Shown here piece by piece: positions 27,887-36,485 of a stretch of DNA of 64,000 nt. Both the position numbers and the translations under genes were made by a program. The stretch is taken from contig NZ_SLZG01000012.1 of assembly GCF_004341625.1 (NCBI RefSeq), forward strand, positions 124,001 to 188,000. The letters run 5' to 3'. Position 1 is the first letter of the stretch. Each line of letters starts with the position of its first letter. The stretch is from Rhizobium sp. BK376. GTDB taxonomy: Bacteria > Pseudomonadota > Alphaproteobacteria > Rhizobiales > Rhizobiaceae. The notes under the pieces were generated by a model. That model worked only from the letters and a program-made list of their open reading frames with translations, had not been told where the DNA came from and ran no database searches.

Positions 27887-28876
27887 TCAGGCAGCCTTGG
27901 CCTGCGCCAGGCCAAGCAATGCTACGGCAGCGCTTTCGTCTGTTATCAGCGTGTTGCAGCCGATGCGCCTGATCGTGGCGCGGATCGCCATTGCGCGATG
28001 GGCGCCGCCCGAAGACAGCACGATGTGCTTGGCCTTTTTCAGCGTGTCGAGATCGACCGACATGACCCGGCTGTTGATGCTGTGGTCGATGGAATTGCCG
28101 TCGGCATCGAGGAAATTGAACATGGTGTCGCAGACGCAGCCGGCATCGATCAGCTGATCCAGCTCCTGCTTGGAAATGAAGCCCTCCGACAGGGAGGTCG
28201 AATGCGGGCCGATATCGCCGCAGCTGACGATCGCCAGATCCAGGTTCTCGGCCAGGCGATAGATCGCTTCCAAGCCACATTTCTCGATGAGATTGCGTTT
28301 GGTCTCGATGGAATCGACCAGCAGCGGTGCAAGGAACATGTAGCATTCCGCGCCGAGCTGGCTGGCCAGCCTCCATGTATAATCGATCGGATTGGTCTGC
28401 TGGACCGCAACGATGCCGCCAAGCAGGGAGACGACCTTGCAATTATCACGACGCGGCGGCCGGAAGCTGGAAAGCGAGGCCGTCATCGTGCGGCCCCAGC
28501 CGACGCCGATCGTGTAATTGTCCGGTATGGCTTCGGTCAGGAACTGGCCGAGCGCCAGGCCCACGCACTTGGCCTGGGCATCGGCGCTGCTGTTTGGCGG
28601 AGTGGGCACGACGATCGCCTCGTCGAGCCCATAGGCGCGCTCCAGCTTGATTGCCAGTTCGACGCAATCGTCAATCGCCTCGTTGATCCAGATCTGCACT
28701 TCGCTGCGTCGCATCGCCTCGTCCAGAAGACGGATAACGGTCGTGCGGCTGATGCCGAGCTGTTCGGCGACTTCCTTCTGGGTGAGACCCTGATTATAAT
28801 AAAGCCAGGCAGCACGAAGCCTGAGTGACGCCGTCTCGGAATAGGCGGTATGTGTTCCACGTCTCAGTTTGGCCAC
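27887..28876 (-). CDS. SorC/DeoR-type sugar-binding transcriptional regulator
   Basis: SorC-family regulator of 329 residues. The HTH is at about residues 30-55 (LTQKEVAEQLGISRTTVIRLLDEA) and the effector domain contains IGVGWGRTMTASLSSF and IVSCGDIGPHSTSLSEGF. It is divergent from tal, with a 470-base gap, and converges with the Ada-type gene (5 bases between stops). It resembles regulators of polyol catabolism such as erythritol EryD in general form. An imperfect palindrome 52 bases upstream may be its binding site. The target is unknown; tal is a candidate. Confidence 0.88.
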   Translation of the reverse strand: MAKLRRGTHTAYSETASLRLRAAWLYYNQGLTQKEVAEQLGISRTTVIRLLDEAMRRSEVQIWINEAIDDCVELAIKLERAYGLDEAIVVPTPPNSSADAQAKCVGLALGQFLTEAIPDNYTIGVGWGRTMTASLSSFRPPRRDNCKVVSLLGGIVAVQQTNPIDYTWRLASQLGAECYMFLAPLLVDSIETKRNLIEKCGLEAIYRLAENLDLAIVSCGDIGPHSTSLSEGFISKQELDQLIDAGCVCDTMFNFLDADGNSIDHSINSRVMSVDLDTLKKAKHIVLSSGGAHRAMAIRATIRRIGCNTLITDESAAVALLGLAQAKAA

Positions 28877-28927
28877 AGGTCCTCCGGAAACCTCGTCCGT
28901 TCATATCGCAGCCGTAGAAGGCGAAAT

Positions 28928-28943
28928 CTGCGCAATTGTGCAG
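28928..28943. promoter_or_regulatory. Imperfect palindrome, candidate SorC operator
   Basis: CTGCGCAATTGTGCAG is a 16-base palindrome with one mismatched pair (positions 5 and 12), 52 bases upstream of the regulator start. A half-like TGCACAAATG occurs again at 29011-29020. Position and symmetry fit autoregulation. Confidence 0.4.
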
Positions 28944-29023
28944 AACGGTTCCTGCGATTTCGGATCTCTTTTCCAGATATTCTATGCCCTGAAACTTATG
29001 TCAATTGAAATGCACAAATGTCC

Positions 29024-29052
29024 TTGACTTTACATCGGCGGAATTGTGATAG
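29024..29052 (+). promoter_or_regulatory. Sigma-70-like promoter upstream of tal
   Basis: TTGACT (29024-29029) and TGATAG (29047-29052) are separated by exactly 17 bases. Start of transcription near 29059 would give a leader of about 290 bases before the tal ATG. Confidence 0.45.
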
Positions 29053-29346
29053 TCTGTCGGGAAGCGGGTCCTTGTCCGATCGAGGAGGGCAAATCGTGCG
29101 GTTAAACGGCAATCGGTACATCTGGCCAGCCGGACGGTCATTGGCGGCATTTGCGCTTCTTGCAGTCACCGAACTCCATCGTGGTGCCAGCCCGCTTACG
29201 GCATCTGGAACATCGCGTCTTTCCCATCGTTACCGAGGTAGTGGAGAGGGAAGTGCGTAAATCCGCCGAAAAATTCATACCGTCTGTCGAACATCGGACG
29301 GAATTTCGCACCGGTCAACAGTCCCAATTCAACAAGGATACCTACC

Positions 29347-30312
29347 ATGACATCCAAGCTTGACCAACTCCGTGAGATCACGACGGTGGTTGCCGATACC
29401 GGCGACATCGAAGCGGTTGCCCGCCTGAAGCCGGTCGATTGCACGACCAACCCGTCGATCGTTCTGAAGGCCCTCGGCACGCCGATGTTTGCCGACAGCA
29501 TCAAGGAAGCCGTTGCATGGGGCAAGAAGCAGGGCGGCGCTTCCGAAGCCGTTGCCTCTGCCGTCGCTGACCGTCTTGCAATCTCCGTCGGTGCAGCGCT
29601 GTCGAAGCTGGTTCCGGGCCGCGTCTCGACCGAGGTCGACGCCGACCTTTCCTTCGACACCAAGGCTTCGATCGCCAAGGCACACAGCATCATCGCTGCC
29701 TACAAGGAACGCGGCATCGAGAAGGATCGCATCCTCATCAAGCTCGCTTCCACCTGGGAAGGCATTCGCGCTGCCGAAGTCCTGCAGAAGGACGGCATCG
29801 ACTGCAACCTGACGCTTCTCTTCTCGAAGGCCCAGGCCGTTGCCTGCGCCGATGCCAAGGTCTTCCTGATCTCGCCTTTCGTCGGCCGCATCCTCGACTG
29901 GTACAAGAAGTCGACCGGCAAGGACTACACGCCGGAAGAAGATCCGGGCGTTCTGTCCGTCCGCGACATCTACAACTACTACAAGGCCAACGACATCAAG
30001 ACGGTCGTCATGGGCGCCTCGTTCCGTAGCGCCGCCGAAGTCGAGGCCCTTGCCGGCTGCGACCGCCTGACGATCGCTCCAAACCTTCTTGAGGAACTGT
30101 CGAAGGACGAAGGCAAGCTCGAGCGCAAGCTTTCGCCCGACATGAAGAAGCCCGCGGCGAAGATCGAGATGGATGAAAAGACCTTCCGCTGGATGATGAA
30201 CGAAGACGCAATGGCGACCGAAAAGCTTTCGGAAGGCATCCGCAACTTCGCCAAGGACCTCGTCACCCTGCGCACCATGGTCACCAAGGAACTGCAGGCC
30301 GTCGCGGCTTGA
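29347..30312 (+). CDS. tal: Transaldolase
   Basis: Transaldolase of 321 residues, same class and length as E. coli TalB. The Schiff-base lysine is Lys132 in RILIKLASTWEGI, the same number as in TalB; DCTTNPSIVLKA near the start carries the conserved Asp, and GASFRSAAEVEALAGCDRLTI follows. It exchanges the dihydroxyacetone unit between sedoheptulose-7-phosphate and glyceraldehyde-3-phosphate in the pentose phosphate pathway, which matches pentulose input from the polyol kinase gene nearby. AAGGAT lies before ATG 29347. A strong terminator follows. Codon use is that of a highly expressed gene. Confidence 0.96.
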   Translation: MTSKLDQLREITTVVADTGDIEAVARLKPVDCTTNPSIVLKALGTPMFADSIKEAVAWGKKQGGASEAVASAVADRLAISVGAALSKLVPGRVSTEVDADLSFDTKASIAKAHSIIAAYKERGIEKDRILIKLASTWEGIRAAEVLQKDGIDCNLTLLFSKAQAVACADAKVFLISPFVGRILDWYKKSTGKDYTPEEDPGVLSVRDIYNYYKANDIKTVVMGASFRSAAEVEALAGCDRLTIAPNLLEELSKDEGKLERKLSPDMKKPAAKIEMDEKTFRWMMNEDAMATEKLSEGIRNFAKDLVTLRTMVTKELQAVAA

Positions 30313-30344
30313 TCTTCCGTTGGTAGACGTGTGATTTGATAGTG

Positions 30345-30373
30345 AAAAGGCCCCGTTTGTGGGGCCTTTTTTG
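30345..30373 (+). terminator. Intrinsic terminator of tal
   Basis: AAAAGGCCCC (30345-30354) pairs with GGGGCCTTTT (30361-30370) around a 6-base loop and runs into TTTTTT. Confidence 0.9.
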
Positions 30374-30455
30374 TTAGAGTGCGGAATTGAGAGCTTGTGG
30401 TTGCGGCAGGCGGATGAGGGGCATACGGCACGCCACGCACCGTATGCCCCTGAAA

Positions 30456-31625
30456 CTACTCCCCGCCCGACATAAACTCCGCCCTGATCTCTTCGGATTG
30501 GTTTCCGATCGTCGGCGCGGCCCGGTTGTTCTTGTGTCTGACGCCGTTGACGCGGATGGGGCTCGCCGTCGTGCGGACGGAGACGCCGTCGCCGCGGGTA
30601 ACGGTCTGCAGCATGTCGAGCTGACGGAAGGCCGCTGTCTGCATCAGCTTCGGCCAATCCAGCACCTCCGCGGCCCAGATATCGGCCGGCTGCAGGATCG
30701 CAAGCCAATCCCCGACGCTCCTTTCCCTGAGCCGTCCGGCAATCATGCTCTTTACCTCGTCGCGCCGGGAGAAGGCCTCCTCGGGCGTGTAGGTGGCAAG
30801 AGCAGGTAAGTCGAGCAAGGGCGCGAGCTTGGAAAGCGGCATCATCGCGACGGCGATCCAACTGTCCGATGTCTGGTAGACGCCGTAGGGTGCTGCGAGA
30901 TAGGCGTGGGCGTTGCGTACGGAGGATTTCTTCGGCAGGCGGCCGCCGTCGTTCAAATGGGTGGTCAGGACTTCGAACTGGAAATCGATCATGGCCTCGA
31001 TGAGGCTGGTTTCGACATGCGAACCTTCGCCTGTCATGCCACGGCGTACGAGGCCTGCCAAAATGCCCTGGACGAGGAGATTGCCGGCCAGCATGTCGGC
31101 GACCGCGAGGCCGAAGGGAACCGGGCCGTCGTCAGCCTCGCCGTTCAGCCACATGGCGCCGGAGCGGGCCTGGGCCAGTAGATCCTGCCCCGGAAACTGC
31201 CGCCATTCATCGGCGGTGCCATAGCCCGTGATGCTGCCATAGACGATACGGGGATTGATCTTGCGCGCCGTCTCATAGTCGAGGCCGAGCCGCTCGATCA
31301 CACCGGGGCGGAAATTCTGGATGATGACATCCGCCTTGGCGATCAGCGCATGGATACCCCTGAGGTCGTCGGCATCCTTCATGTTGAAGGCAATGCTTTC
31401 CTTGCCACGGTTGATCGCGTGGAACAGCGTCGAGTCGCCGCCGATTTCGGTGTCGCTGAGATAGAGACGCCGGCAGAGATCGCCGCCATCCGGCCGCTCG
31501 ATCTTGATTATGCGCGCGCCGAGATCGCCCAGGCGAAGTGCTGCCATGGGACCCGATAGAAACTGGCTCATATCCAGCACCGTTATGCCGGACAACAGGC
31601 CTTCAGCATTCATATTCTTCATCAT
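30456..31625 (-). CDS. CaiB/BaiF family III CoA-transferase
   Basis: Family III CoA-transferase of 389 residues. The N-terminal ITVLDMSQFLSGPMAALRLGDLGARIIKIERP and INRGKESIAFNMK are family signatures. Asp177, in FGLAVADMLAG, matches the catalytic Asp position of Frc/CaiB-type enzymes. It should move CoA between carboxylic acids, or racemise a 2-methylacyl-CoA; the substrate cannot be told. It is the last gene of the leftward operon iclR-amidohydrolase-maoC-this gene, with 10 bases after the MaoC gene. CoA chemistry in a sugar-uptake cluster is unusual. Confidence 0.9.
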   Translation of the reverse strand: MMKNMNAEGLLSGITVLDMSQFLSGPMAALRLGDLGARIIKIERPDGGDLCRRLYLSDTEIGGDSTLFHAINRGKESIAFNMKDADDLRGIHALIAKADVIIQNFRPGVIERLGLDYETARKINPRIVYGSITGYGTADEWRQFPGQDLLAQARSGAMWLNGEADDGPVPFGLAVADMLAGNLLVQGILAGLVRRGMTGEGSHVETSLIEAMIDFQFEVLTTHLNDGGRLPKKSSVRNAHAYLAAPYGVYQTSDSWIAVAMMPLSKLAPLLDLPALATYTPEEAFSRRDEVKSMIAGRLRERSVGDWLAILQPADIWAAEVLDWPKLMQTAAFRQLDMLQTVTRGDGVSVRTTASPIRVNGVRHKNNRAAPTIGNQSEEIRAEFMSGGE

Positions 31626-31635
31626 TCGGCTTTCT

Positions 31636-32211
31636 TCAGCCTTTCAGTTCAGGTGCATCCGCCGGCCTGCCGTTCTTGTAGCGGACCGTCTGGATATGTT
31701 CGCAATAGAGCACTAGCTCGCCTTCGCCCTTGAAGACCTCATAGGAGGATCGGATCAGGCCGAGCTCCACATATTTCGGCTGTTTGTCGAGATTGGTGCG
31801 GATGGTGTAGATCGTGTCGCCGATGAAGGTCGGCTTGATGAAACGCAGCTTGTCGTAGCCATAGGAAAAGGCGTTGATGCAGTTGGTCGCGACGAGGCCG
31901 AGGCCAGCGGAGAAGACGAAGGCGCCCGCAACGAGCCGCTTGCCGAACATGCCCTCGGTCTCGGCGAAGATCTGGTCGCCCACGTAAGGATGCATGTCGA
32001 GCACGAGCGCATTGAACTGCATCGATTCCCCTTCGGAAATCGTGCGCCTCAGCGAGCGGATCTTGTGACCGATCTCGAAATCCTCATAGAACCAGTTTTC
32101 CGAATTCCAGACGGGCAGGGAGGCATGATCCTGCGGCATCGTCTTTGGGTGGGTGCTCGAAATGCCGACTGTGGCGGTCATCGGGTCATCAGTCGTCCGG
32201 TTATCGGTCAT
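31636..32211 (-). CDS. MaoC-like hot-dog protein with altered catalytic site
   Basis: MaoC-type hot-dog protein of 191 residues, with an N-terminal extension of about 40 residues relative to its partner at 41185. It shares the segment INAFSYGYDKLRFIKPTFIGDTI with that partner, so the two are paralogues. The R-hydratase active-site motif GDxNPxH reads LDMHPYV here: Asp72 is kept but the catalytic His position is Val77. Classical enoyl-CoA hydratase activity is therefore doubtful; it may act as a subunit of a heteromer with the other paralogue or bind a thioester without hydrating it. GGAAAG precedes ATG 32211. Confidence 0.85.
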   Translation of the reverse strand: MTDNRTTDDPMTATVGISSTHPKTMPQDHASLPVWNSENWFYEDFEIGHKIRSLRRTISEGESMQFNALVLDMHPYVGDQIFAETEGMFGKRLVAGAFVFSAGLGLVATNCINAFSYGYDKLRFIKPTFIGDTIYTIRTNLDKQPKYVELGLIRSSYEVFKGEGELVLYCEHIQTVRYKNGRPADAPELKG

Positions 32212-32247
32212 GGGATCATCTTTCCAATGCTGGATAGCCAGAGCGCT

Positions 32248-33084
32248 TCAGAGTTTCCAGATGCGCTTGGCGTTGCCGTTGTAGAAACGAGCGCGTTCAT
32301 CGGCGCTGCAGCCTGAGGTCAGCGCATGGGTTGCCGCAATCCACGTGGTCAATCCGCCGCCCAGCGTGCAGACGGGCCAGTCGCTGCCCCACACGACCCG
32401 GTCCCAGCCAAAGCTCTGGATTGAGTGTTCGACGAAGGGACGCAGCGTCTCGACAGTCCAGCTTTCCGGATCGGCATAGGCAACGACGCCGGAGATCTTC
32501 ACCGTAACGTTAGGCCGCTTGGCGATCTCGGTCATGCCCGATTTCCAGATCTCGCTCACGCCGTCCTTGACGGCGGGAACGCCGCAATGGTCGAGAATGA
32601 ACTGGATGCCGGGGTTCAGGTCGACCAGCGCAATCGCCTTCTGGATCTGATGGGGCAAGACACAGAAATCGAAGGTCAGGCGCGTGCCGGCAAGGCGTTT
32701 CAGATTTTCGCGAAAAAGCGCTCCCTCAGAGAGATCATCGGGCACGACATGCAGGACGCGGCGAAATCCCTTGACGAAGGGATCTGCAAGAACCCGATCG
32801 AGATAGGCCGGGAACCCATCCTCTTCCGGGCGGCAGGAGGCGATCGCGCCGCGGATCAGGCTGCCCGGTTGCCGCGAAAGCTCCTTGATATAGGCGGTTT
32901 CCGCTTCGATATCCTCCGGCGCGACATCCACTTCCATGTGGAGCGTATCCGAAATGCCGGCGCGATGGGCGTCGCGGGCATATTCCTCATAAAGGCTGTC
33001 GCGGTTCAGCGCACCGGCTCCCGCAAGCCAGGGATAGTTCAGCTTCGCACGGTCGACGACGTGCAGGTGCGTATCGAAAAGCAT
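32248..33084 (-). CDS. Amidohydrolase family 2 protein, lactonase-like
   Basis: TIM-barrel amidohydrolase of 278 residues (amidohydrolase-related family, COG3618-like). The start FDTHLHVVD carries the HxH metal motif (His6, His8); FILDHCGVP and the C-terminal VVWGSDWPV with the catalytic Asp are seen. Family members include L-fucono-1,5-lactonase and related sugar-lactone hydrolases. Next to a mandelate-racemase-family dehydratase and a sugar mutarotase, hydrolysis of an aldonolactone to the acid is the best guess. It lies downstream of iclR in the leftward operon. Confidence 0.85.
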   Translation of the reverse strand: MLFDTHLHVVDRAKLNYPWLAGAGALNRDSLYEEYARDAHRAGISDTLHMEVDVAPEDIEAETAYIKELSRQPGSLIRGAIASCRPEEDGFPAYLDRVLADPFVKGFRRVLHVVPDDLSEGALFRENLKRLAGTRLTFDFCVLPHQIQKAIALVDLNPGIQFILDHCGVPAVKDGVSEIWKSGMTEIAKRPNVTVKISGVVAYADPESWTVETLRPFVEHSIQSFGWDRVVWGSDWPVCTLGGGLTTWIAATHALTSGCSADERARFYNGNAKRIWKL

Positions 33085-33147
33085 GGTGATCCTCCCCTAC
33101 ATGCTATCGACATATACTCACAGAAGAATAGTTTATTCAAATAAAAA

Positions 33148-33936
33148 TTATAGCTCCGCTTCGTCGACCGTTCCTGCCACGGTCTCGGAGATCTGCCGGG
33201 CGGCGTCGCAGACGTATTCGATAACCTTCTCATAGCTCGGCGCGTTGCCGTTGACCGGCTGGATATAGGGACAGGTCATGGCCGCCAGCGCATTGCCGTC
33301 CATCGCCAGAACCGGTGCCGAGATATTTCGGACACCCGTGGTCTGCAGGCTGTCCATGGTCTCGAAGCCCTTTTCCCGGATGATCTGCAGCTTTTCGTTC
33401 AGGTCCTCGGGTTCGGGAATATCGTCATCGCGGCGCTGCTGCTCGGTGATCATCATACGCCGCTGCTTTTCATCCCGGAAGGCCAGGAGGATGTGGCCGG
33501 AACCGGTGTTGAAAAGGTTGATCTGGGCGCCGACGCGAATGGAGATGCCCCAATAGGTCGGCGAATCCTGCTGGGCGATGACGACGACGGAGCCGCGGTC
33601 GAAGACGGCGAGATGACAGGCTTGTTCGGCGCGATTGGAGAATTCGCGCATCAGTGGCGTCGCGAAGGAGACGAGGCGGCGCACCGGCGCATGGAAATGG
33701 GCAAGGCCGAAGAGCTTAAGCGTCAGATAAAAGCGATCGCCCTCCTGGCGCTGGACATAGCCGCGGCGCACCAAGCGGTCGAGCATGCGGTAGAATTCGT
33801 TCGGGCTCTTGCCGAGCTGCTTGGCGATTTCGGCCTGGGTCAGGCCGCCATCGATCCGCGACAGCAGCTCGAGAATGTCCAGTCCCTTGTCGAGGGCGGG
33901 GGCGCGGTAGCGATCGTTCTCATCATCCAAGGCCAT
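33148..33936 (-). CDS. IclR family transcriptional regulator
   Basis: Regulator of 262 residues with an N-terminal winged HTH (about 18-75, GGLTQAEIAKQLGKSPNEFYRMLDRLVRRGYVQ) and a C-terminal GAF-like effector domain typical of IclR (from ACHLAVFDRGSVVVIAQQDS to VGAQINLFNTGSGHILLAF). AAGGAA upstream favours the second of two adjacent ATGs (33936). It is divergent from the ABC transporter operon and heads the leftward operon, so it probably controls both arms. A perfect 14-base palindrome lies 32 bases upstream. Confidence 0.92.
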   Translation of the reverse strand: MALDDENDRYRAPALDKGLDILELLSRIDGGLTQAEIAKQLGKSPNEFYRMLDRLVRRGYVQRQEGDRFYLTLKLFGLAHFHAPVRRLVSFATPLMREFSNRAEQACHLAVFDRGSVVVIAQQDSPTYWGISIRVGAQINLFNTGSGHILLAFRDEKQRRMMITEQQRRDDDIPEPEDLNEKLQIIREKGFETMDSLQTTGVRNISAPVLAMDGNALAAMTCPYIQPVNGNAPSYEKVIEYVCDAARQISETVAGTVDEAEL

Positions 33937-33968
33937 CATCTTTCCTTCATGCGTACATGCCGTTTGGA

Positions 33969-33982
33969 ATTCATATATGAAT
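33969..33982. promoter_or_regulatory. Perfect palindrome, candidate IclR operator
   Basis: ATTCATATATGAAT is fully symmetric and lies between the divergent iclR and binding-protein genes. The half ATATGAAT recurs at 34043-34050. Two sites flanking the divergent promoters would fit repression of both arms by IclR. Confidence 0.5.
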
Positions 33983-34114
33983 GAAAATGATTTGCAAACC
34001 CGGTGACCGGAACGCTTGACGCTCGATAAATATGATGTTTACATATGAATTATCGATCCATATTTGGAAATCGATTGTCGGGCAAGAGGGTCCGAGCTCA
34101 AGGGAGGAGTTCCT

Positions 34115-35431
34115 ATGAAGAAGTTGGGAGCCGGTCTAGTCGCCGGTTTGATGGCGTTTCTTGCCAGTTCCACGGCATGGTCCGCGGATCTGCCCGGAAA
34201 ATTCGATGGCGTGACGATCGATGCGAAGATCATCGGCGGCCAGCAGTATGAGCCGCTCTATGCGCGCATTGGCGAGTGGGAGAAGGCGACCGGTGCGAAG
34301 GTCAACGTTCTTTCGAAGAAGAACTATTTTGACCTCGACAAGGAAATCAAATCCGACATGGCGTCAGGCAACATCACCTGGTGCGTCGGTTCCAACCACT
34401 CTTCCTTCGCGCCGATCTATGAAGGCCTCTATACGGACCTGAAGCCGCTGCTACCGGCCGACGAAATCGCCAAGTTCGTCGATTCGACGATCGCTGCCTC
34501 GACCATCGACGGCAAGCTGGTGATGCTGCCGCGCGCTCAGTTCGACGTTTCCGCCCTCTATTACCAGAAGAGCCTCTATACCGACGAAGCCAAGAAGAAG
34601 GCTTTCAAGGATAAGTTCGGCTACGAGCTGGCGCCGCCGAAGACCTGGAAGGAAGTCAGCGACCAGTCGACCTTCTTTGCCAATCCGCCGAACTTCTACG
34701 GTACCCAGTTCCCCGGCAAGGAAGAAGCGATTAACGGTCGCTTCTATGAAATGCTGGTTGCCGAGGGTGGCGAGTATCTCGACAAGGACAAGAAGCCGGC
34801 CTTCAATTCCGAAGCCGGTGTACGCGCGCTCGACTGGTTCGTGAACATGTACAAGGCGAAGGCCGTTCCGGCCGGCGTCACCAATTATCTCTGGGATGAT
34901 CTCGGCGCGGGCTTTGCGTCCGGCACCGTGGCGCTTGACCTCGACTGGCCCGGCTGGGCCTCCTATTTCAACGATCCGAAGTCCTCGAAGATCGCGGGCA
35001 ATGTCGGCGTCGTCGTTCAGCCGGTCGGCTCCTCCGGCAAGCATACCGGCTGGTCCGGCCATCACGGCTTCTCGGTAACGGAAGCCTGCCAGCACAAGGA
35101 TGCGGCTGCATCGCTCGTCTGGTGGCTGACCAACGAAGACAGCCAGAAGCTCGAAGCGGCAAACGGCACGCTGCCGACCCGCAAGGCTGTCTGGGATTGG
35201 GATATCGCCCAGGCCGCCAACGATCCCTACAAGAAGGAATCGCTCGGCGCCTTCCAGGAAGCCATGAAATACGCCTTCCCGGTTCCGCGCACGCCGGAAT
35301 GGATCGAAATCTCCAACGCCGTCTATCCGGAACTGCAGTCCGCCATCCTCGGCGACAAGAGCTCCAAGCAGGCGCTGGACGATGCCGCCAAGAAGGCGAC
35401 CGATATCCTCAAGGATGCCGGCGATCTCTGA
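34115..35431 (+). CDS. Sugar ABC transporter, substrate-binding protein
   Basis: Family 1 extracellular solute-binding protein of 438 residues. A signal peptide of about 23-24 residues (two Lys, hydrophobic core, STAWS/ADLPG) directs it to the periplasm. CUT1-like features: EPLYARIGEWEKATGAKVNV near the start and WGDD-like segments replaced by NYLWDDLGAGFASGTVALDLDWPGW. ATG 34115 follows AGGGAGGAG; the upstream frame is rejected. First gene of the rightward operon. The ligand is probably a sugar or sugar acid. Confidence 0.88.
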   Translation: MKKLGAGLVAGLMAFLASSTAWSADLPGKFDGVTIDAKIIGGQQYEPLYARIGEWEKATGAKVNVLSKKNYFDLDKEIKSDMASGNITWCVGSNHSSFAPIYEGLYTDLKPLLPADEIAKFVDSTIAASTIDGKLVMLPRAQFDVSALYYQKSLYTDEAKKKAFKDKFGYELAPPKTWKEVSDQSTFFANPPNFYGTQFPGKEEAINGRFYEMLVAEGGEYLDKDKKPAFNSEAGVRALDWFVNMYKAKAVPAGVTNYLWDDLGAGFASGTVALDLDWPGWASYFNDPKSSKIAGNVGVVVQPVGSSGKHTGWSGHHGFSVTEACQHKDAAASLVWWLTNEDSQKLEAANGTLPTRKAVWDWDIAQAANDPYKKESLGAFQEAMKYAFPVPRTPEWIEISNAVYPELQSAILGDKSSKQALDDAAKKATDILKDAGDL

Positions 35432-35446
35432 TCGCCTGACCGATGC

Positions 35447-35470
35447 TCCGCACCCGGAAACGGGTGCGGA
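35447..35470 (+). other. Perfect GAAA-loop hairpin after the binding-protein gene
   Basis: TCCGCACCCG (35447-35456) pairs exactly with CGGGTGCGGA (35461-35470) around GAAA. There is no T-run. It probably protects the 3' end of the binding-protein mRNA or limits read-through. Confidence 0.6.
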
Positions 35471-35589
35471 TGTCTGAACATGACTTTGGCCAGTACCCAT
35501 CCGGCCGGTCTGCCAAGGCTAATGTCCTCAAGCTGCGGCGTCACGAAACTGCGTTCCTCATTTTCGGGAATGCGCGGACAGGTACATCA

Positions 35590-36483
35590 ATGTTCAAAAA
35601 AATATCTCCACCGGTCCTGCTTCTTCTACCGGCGTTCATCGTTCTTGCGGCGGTGGTTATCTTCCCGCTGCTGCTGTCTCTTTATTCCAGCTTCACGCCC
35701 TTCCGGCTGACGCGGCCGAACACGCTTTTCGTCTTCATCGGCCTGCGCAACTATACGCGCATCCTGACCGATCCAGTCTTCCTGGCAGCCTTCGTGCGCA
35801 CGGTCATCTTGTTGACGATCGCGTTGAACCTTGAAATGCTGCTGGGCCTAGGTCTTGCGCTGCTCGTCAACAAGGCGACGCATGGCAAGCGCGTGCTGCG
35901 CACGCTGATGATGTTTCCGATGATGTTTTCGCCCGTCCTCGTCGGCTTCCAGTTCAAGTTCATGTTCAATGACAATGTCGGCATCGTGAACAACGCGCTG
36001 CAGTCACTGGGGCTCACTACCGATGCCATTCCCTGGCTGATCGACGGCAATCTCGCGCTGCTTTCCATCGTGATCGCCGAAGTCTGGTCTTCGACATCGG
36101 TCTTCGCAATCCTGATCCTGGCCGGCCTGCTCGCCATGCCGCAGGAGCCGGTCGAGGCGGCGCGCGTCGATGGCTGCACCTCGTGGCAGACCTTCCGCTA
36201 TGTCACCTGGCCATTCCTGATGCCCTTTGCCTTCATCGCCATGACGATTCGCTCGCTCGACGTCGCGCGCGCCTATGACATCGTCAAGATCATGACCGAT
36301 GGCGGTCCGGCGCAGCGCACCGAACTCCTGTGGACGCTGGTCGGGCGCACCGCCTATTCCGATGCGCAGATGGGCCTCGCCAACGCCATGGCCTATGTCT
36401 CGATCATCCTCTCGATCGTCTTCACCGTCTATTTCTTCCGCAAGCTTGCGCTTGCCCGCACCCAGATCGGAGCGGAGTGGTAA
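35590..36483 (+). CDS. Sugar ABC transporter, permease (MalF-like)
   Basis: Permease of 297 residues with six predicted membrane segments. The coupling motif is EAARVDGCTSWQTFRYVTWPFL, and MTDGGPAQRTELLWTL is usual for the MalF-like half. ATG 35590 is chosen; the upstream open frame runs through the hairpin region and is rejected. Two bases separate it from the next permease gene. Confidence 0.9.
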   Translation: MFKKISPPVLLLLPAFIVLAAVVIFPLLLSLYSSFTPFRLTRPNTLFVFIGLRNYTRILTDPVFLAAFVRTVILLTIALNLEMLLGLGLALLVNKATHGKRVLRTLMMFPMMFSPVLVGFQFKFMFNDNVGIVNNALQSLGLTTDAIPWLIDGNLALLSIVIAEVWSSTSVFAILILAGLLAMPQEPVEAARVDGCTSWQTFRYVTWPFLMPFAFIAMTIRSLDVARAYDIVKIMTDGGPAQRTELLWTLVGRTAYSDAQMGLANAMAYVSIILSIVFTVYFFRKLALARTQIGAEW

Positions 36484-36485
36484 TC

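Larger units (their letters stand above)
28877..29346. other. Long divergent region between SorC regulator and tal
   Basis: 470 bases with no convincing gene. It holds a palindrome near the regulator (28928-28943) and a good promoter (29024-29052). The small open frames in the tal leader lack ribosome sites and family similarity. Confidence 0.6.

Noticed and set aside
29018..29260. Small gene in the tal leader
   Set aside because: No ribosome site, no family similarity, and it overlaps the predicted promoter.
30456..31625. Loss of the catalytic Asp in the CoA-transferase (Glu210 in SLIEAM)
   Set aside because: The catalytic Asp of family III enzymes lies in the earlier AVADMLAG segment (Asp177), which is intact.
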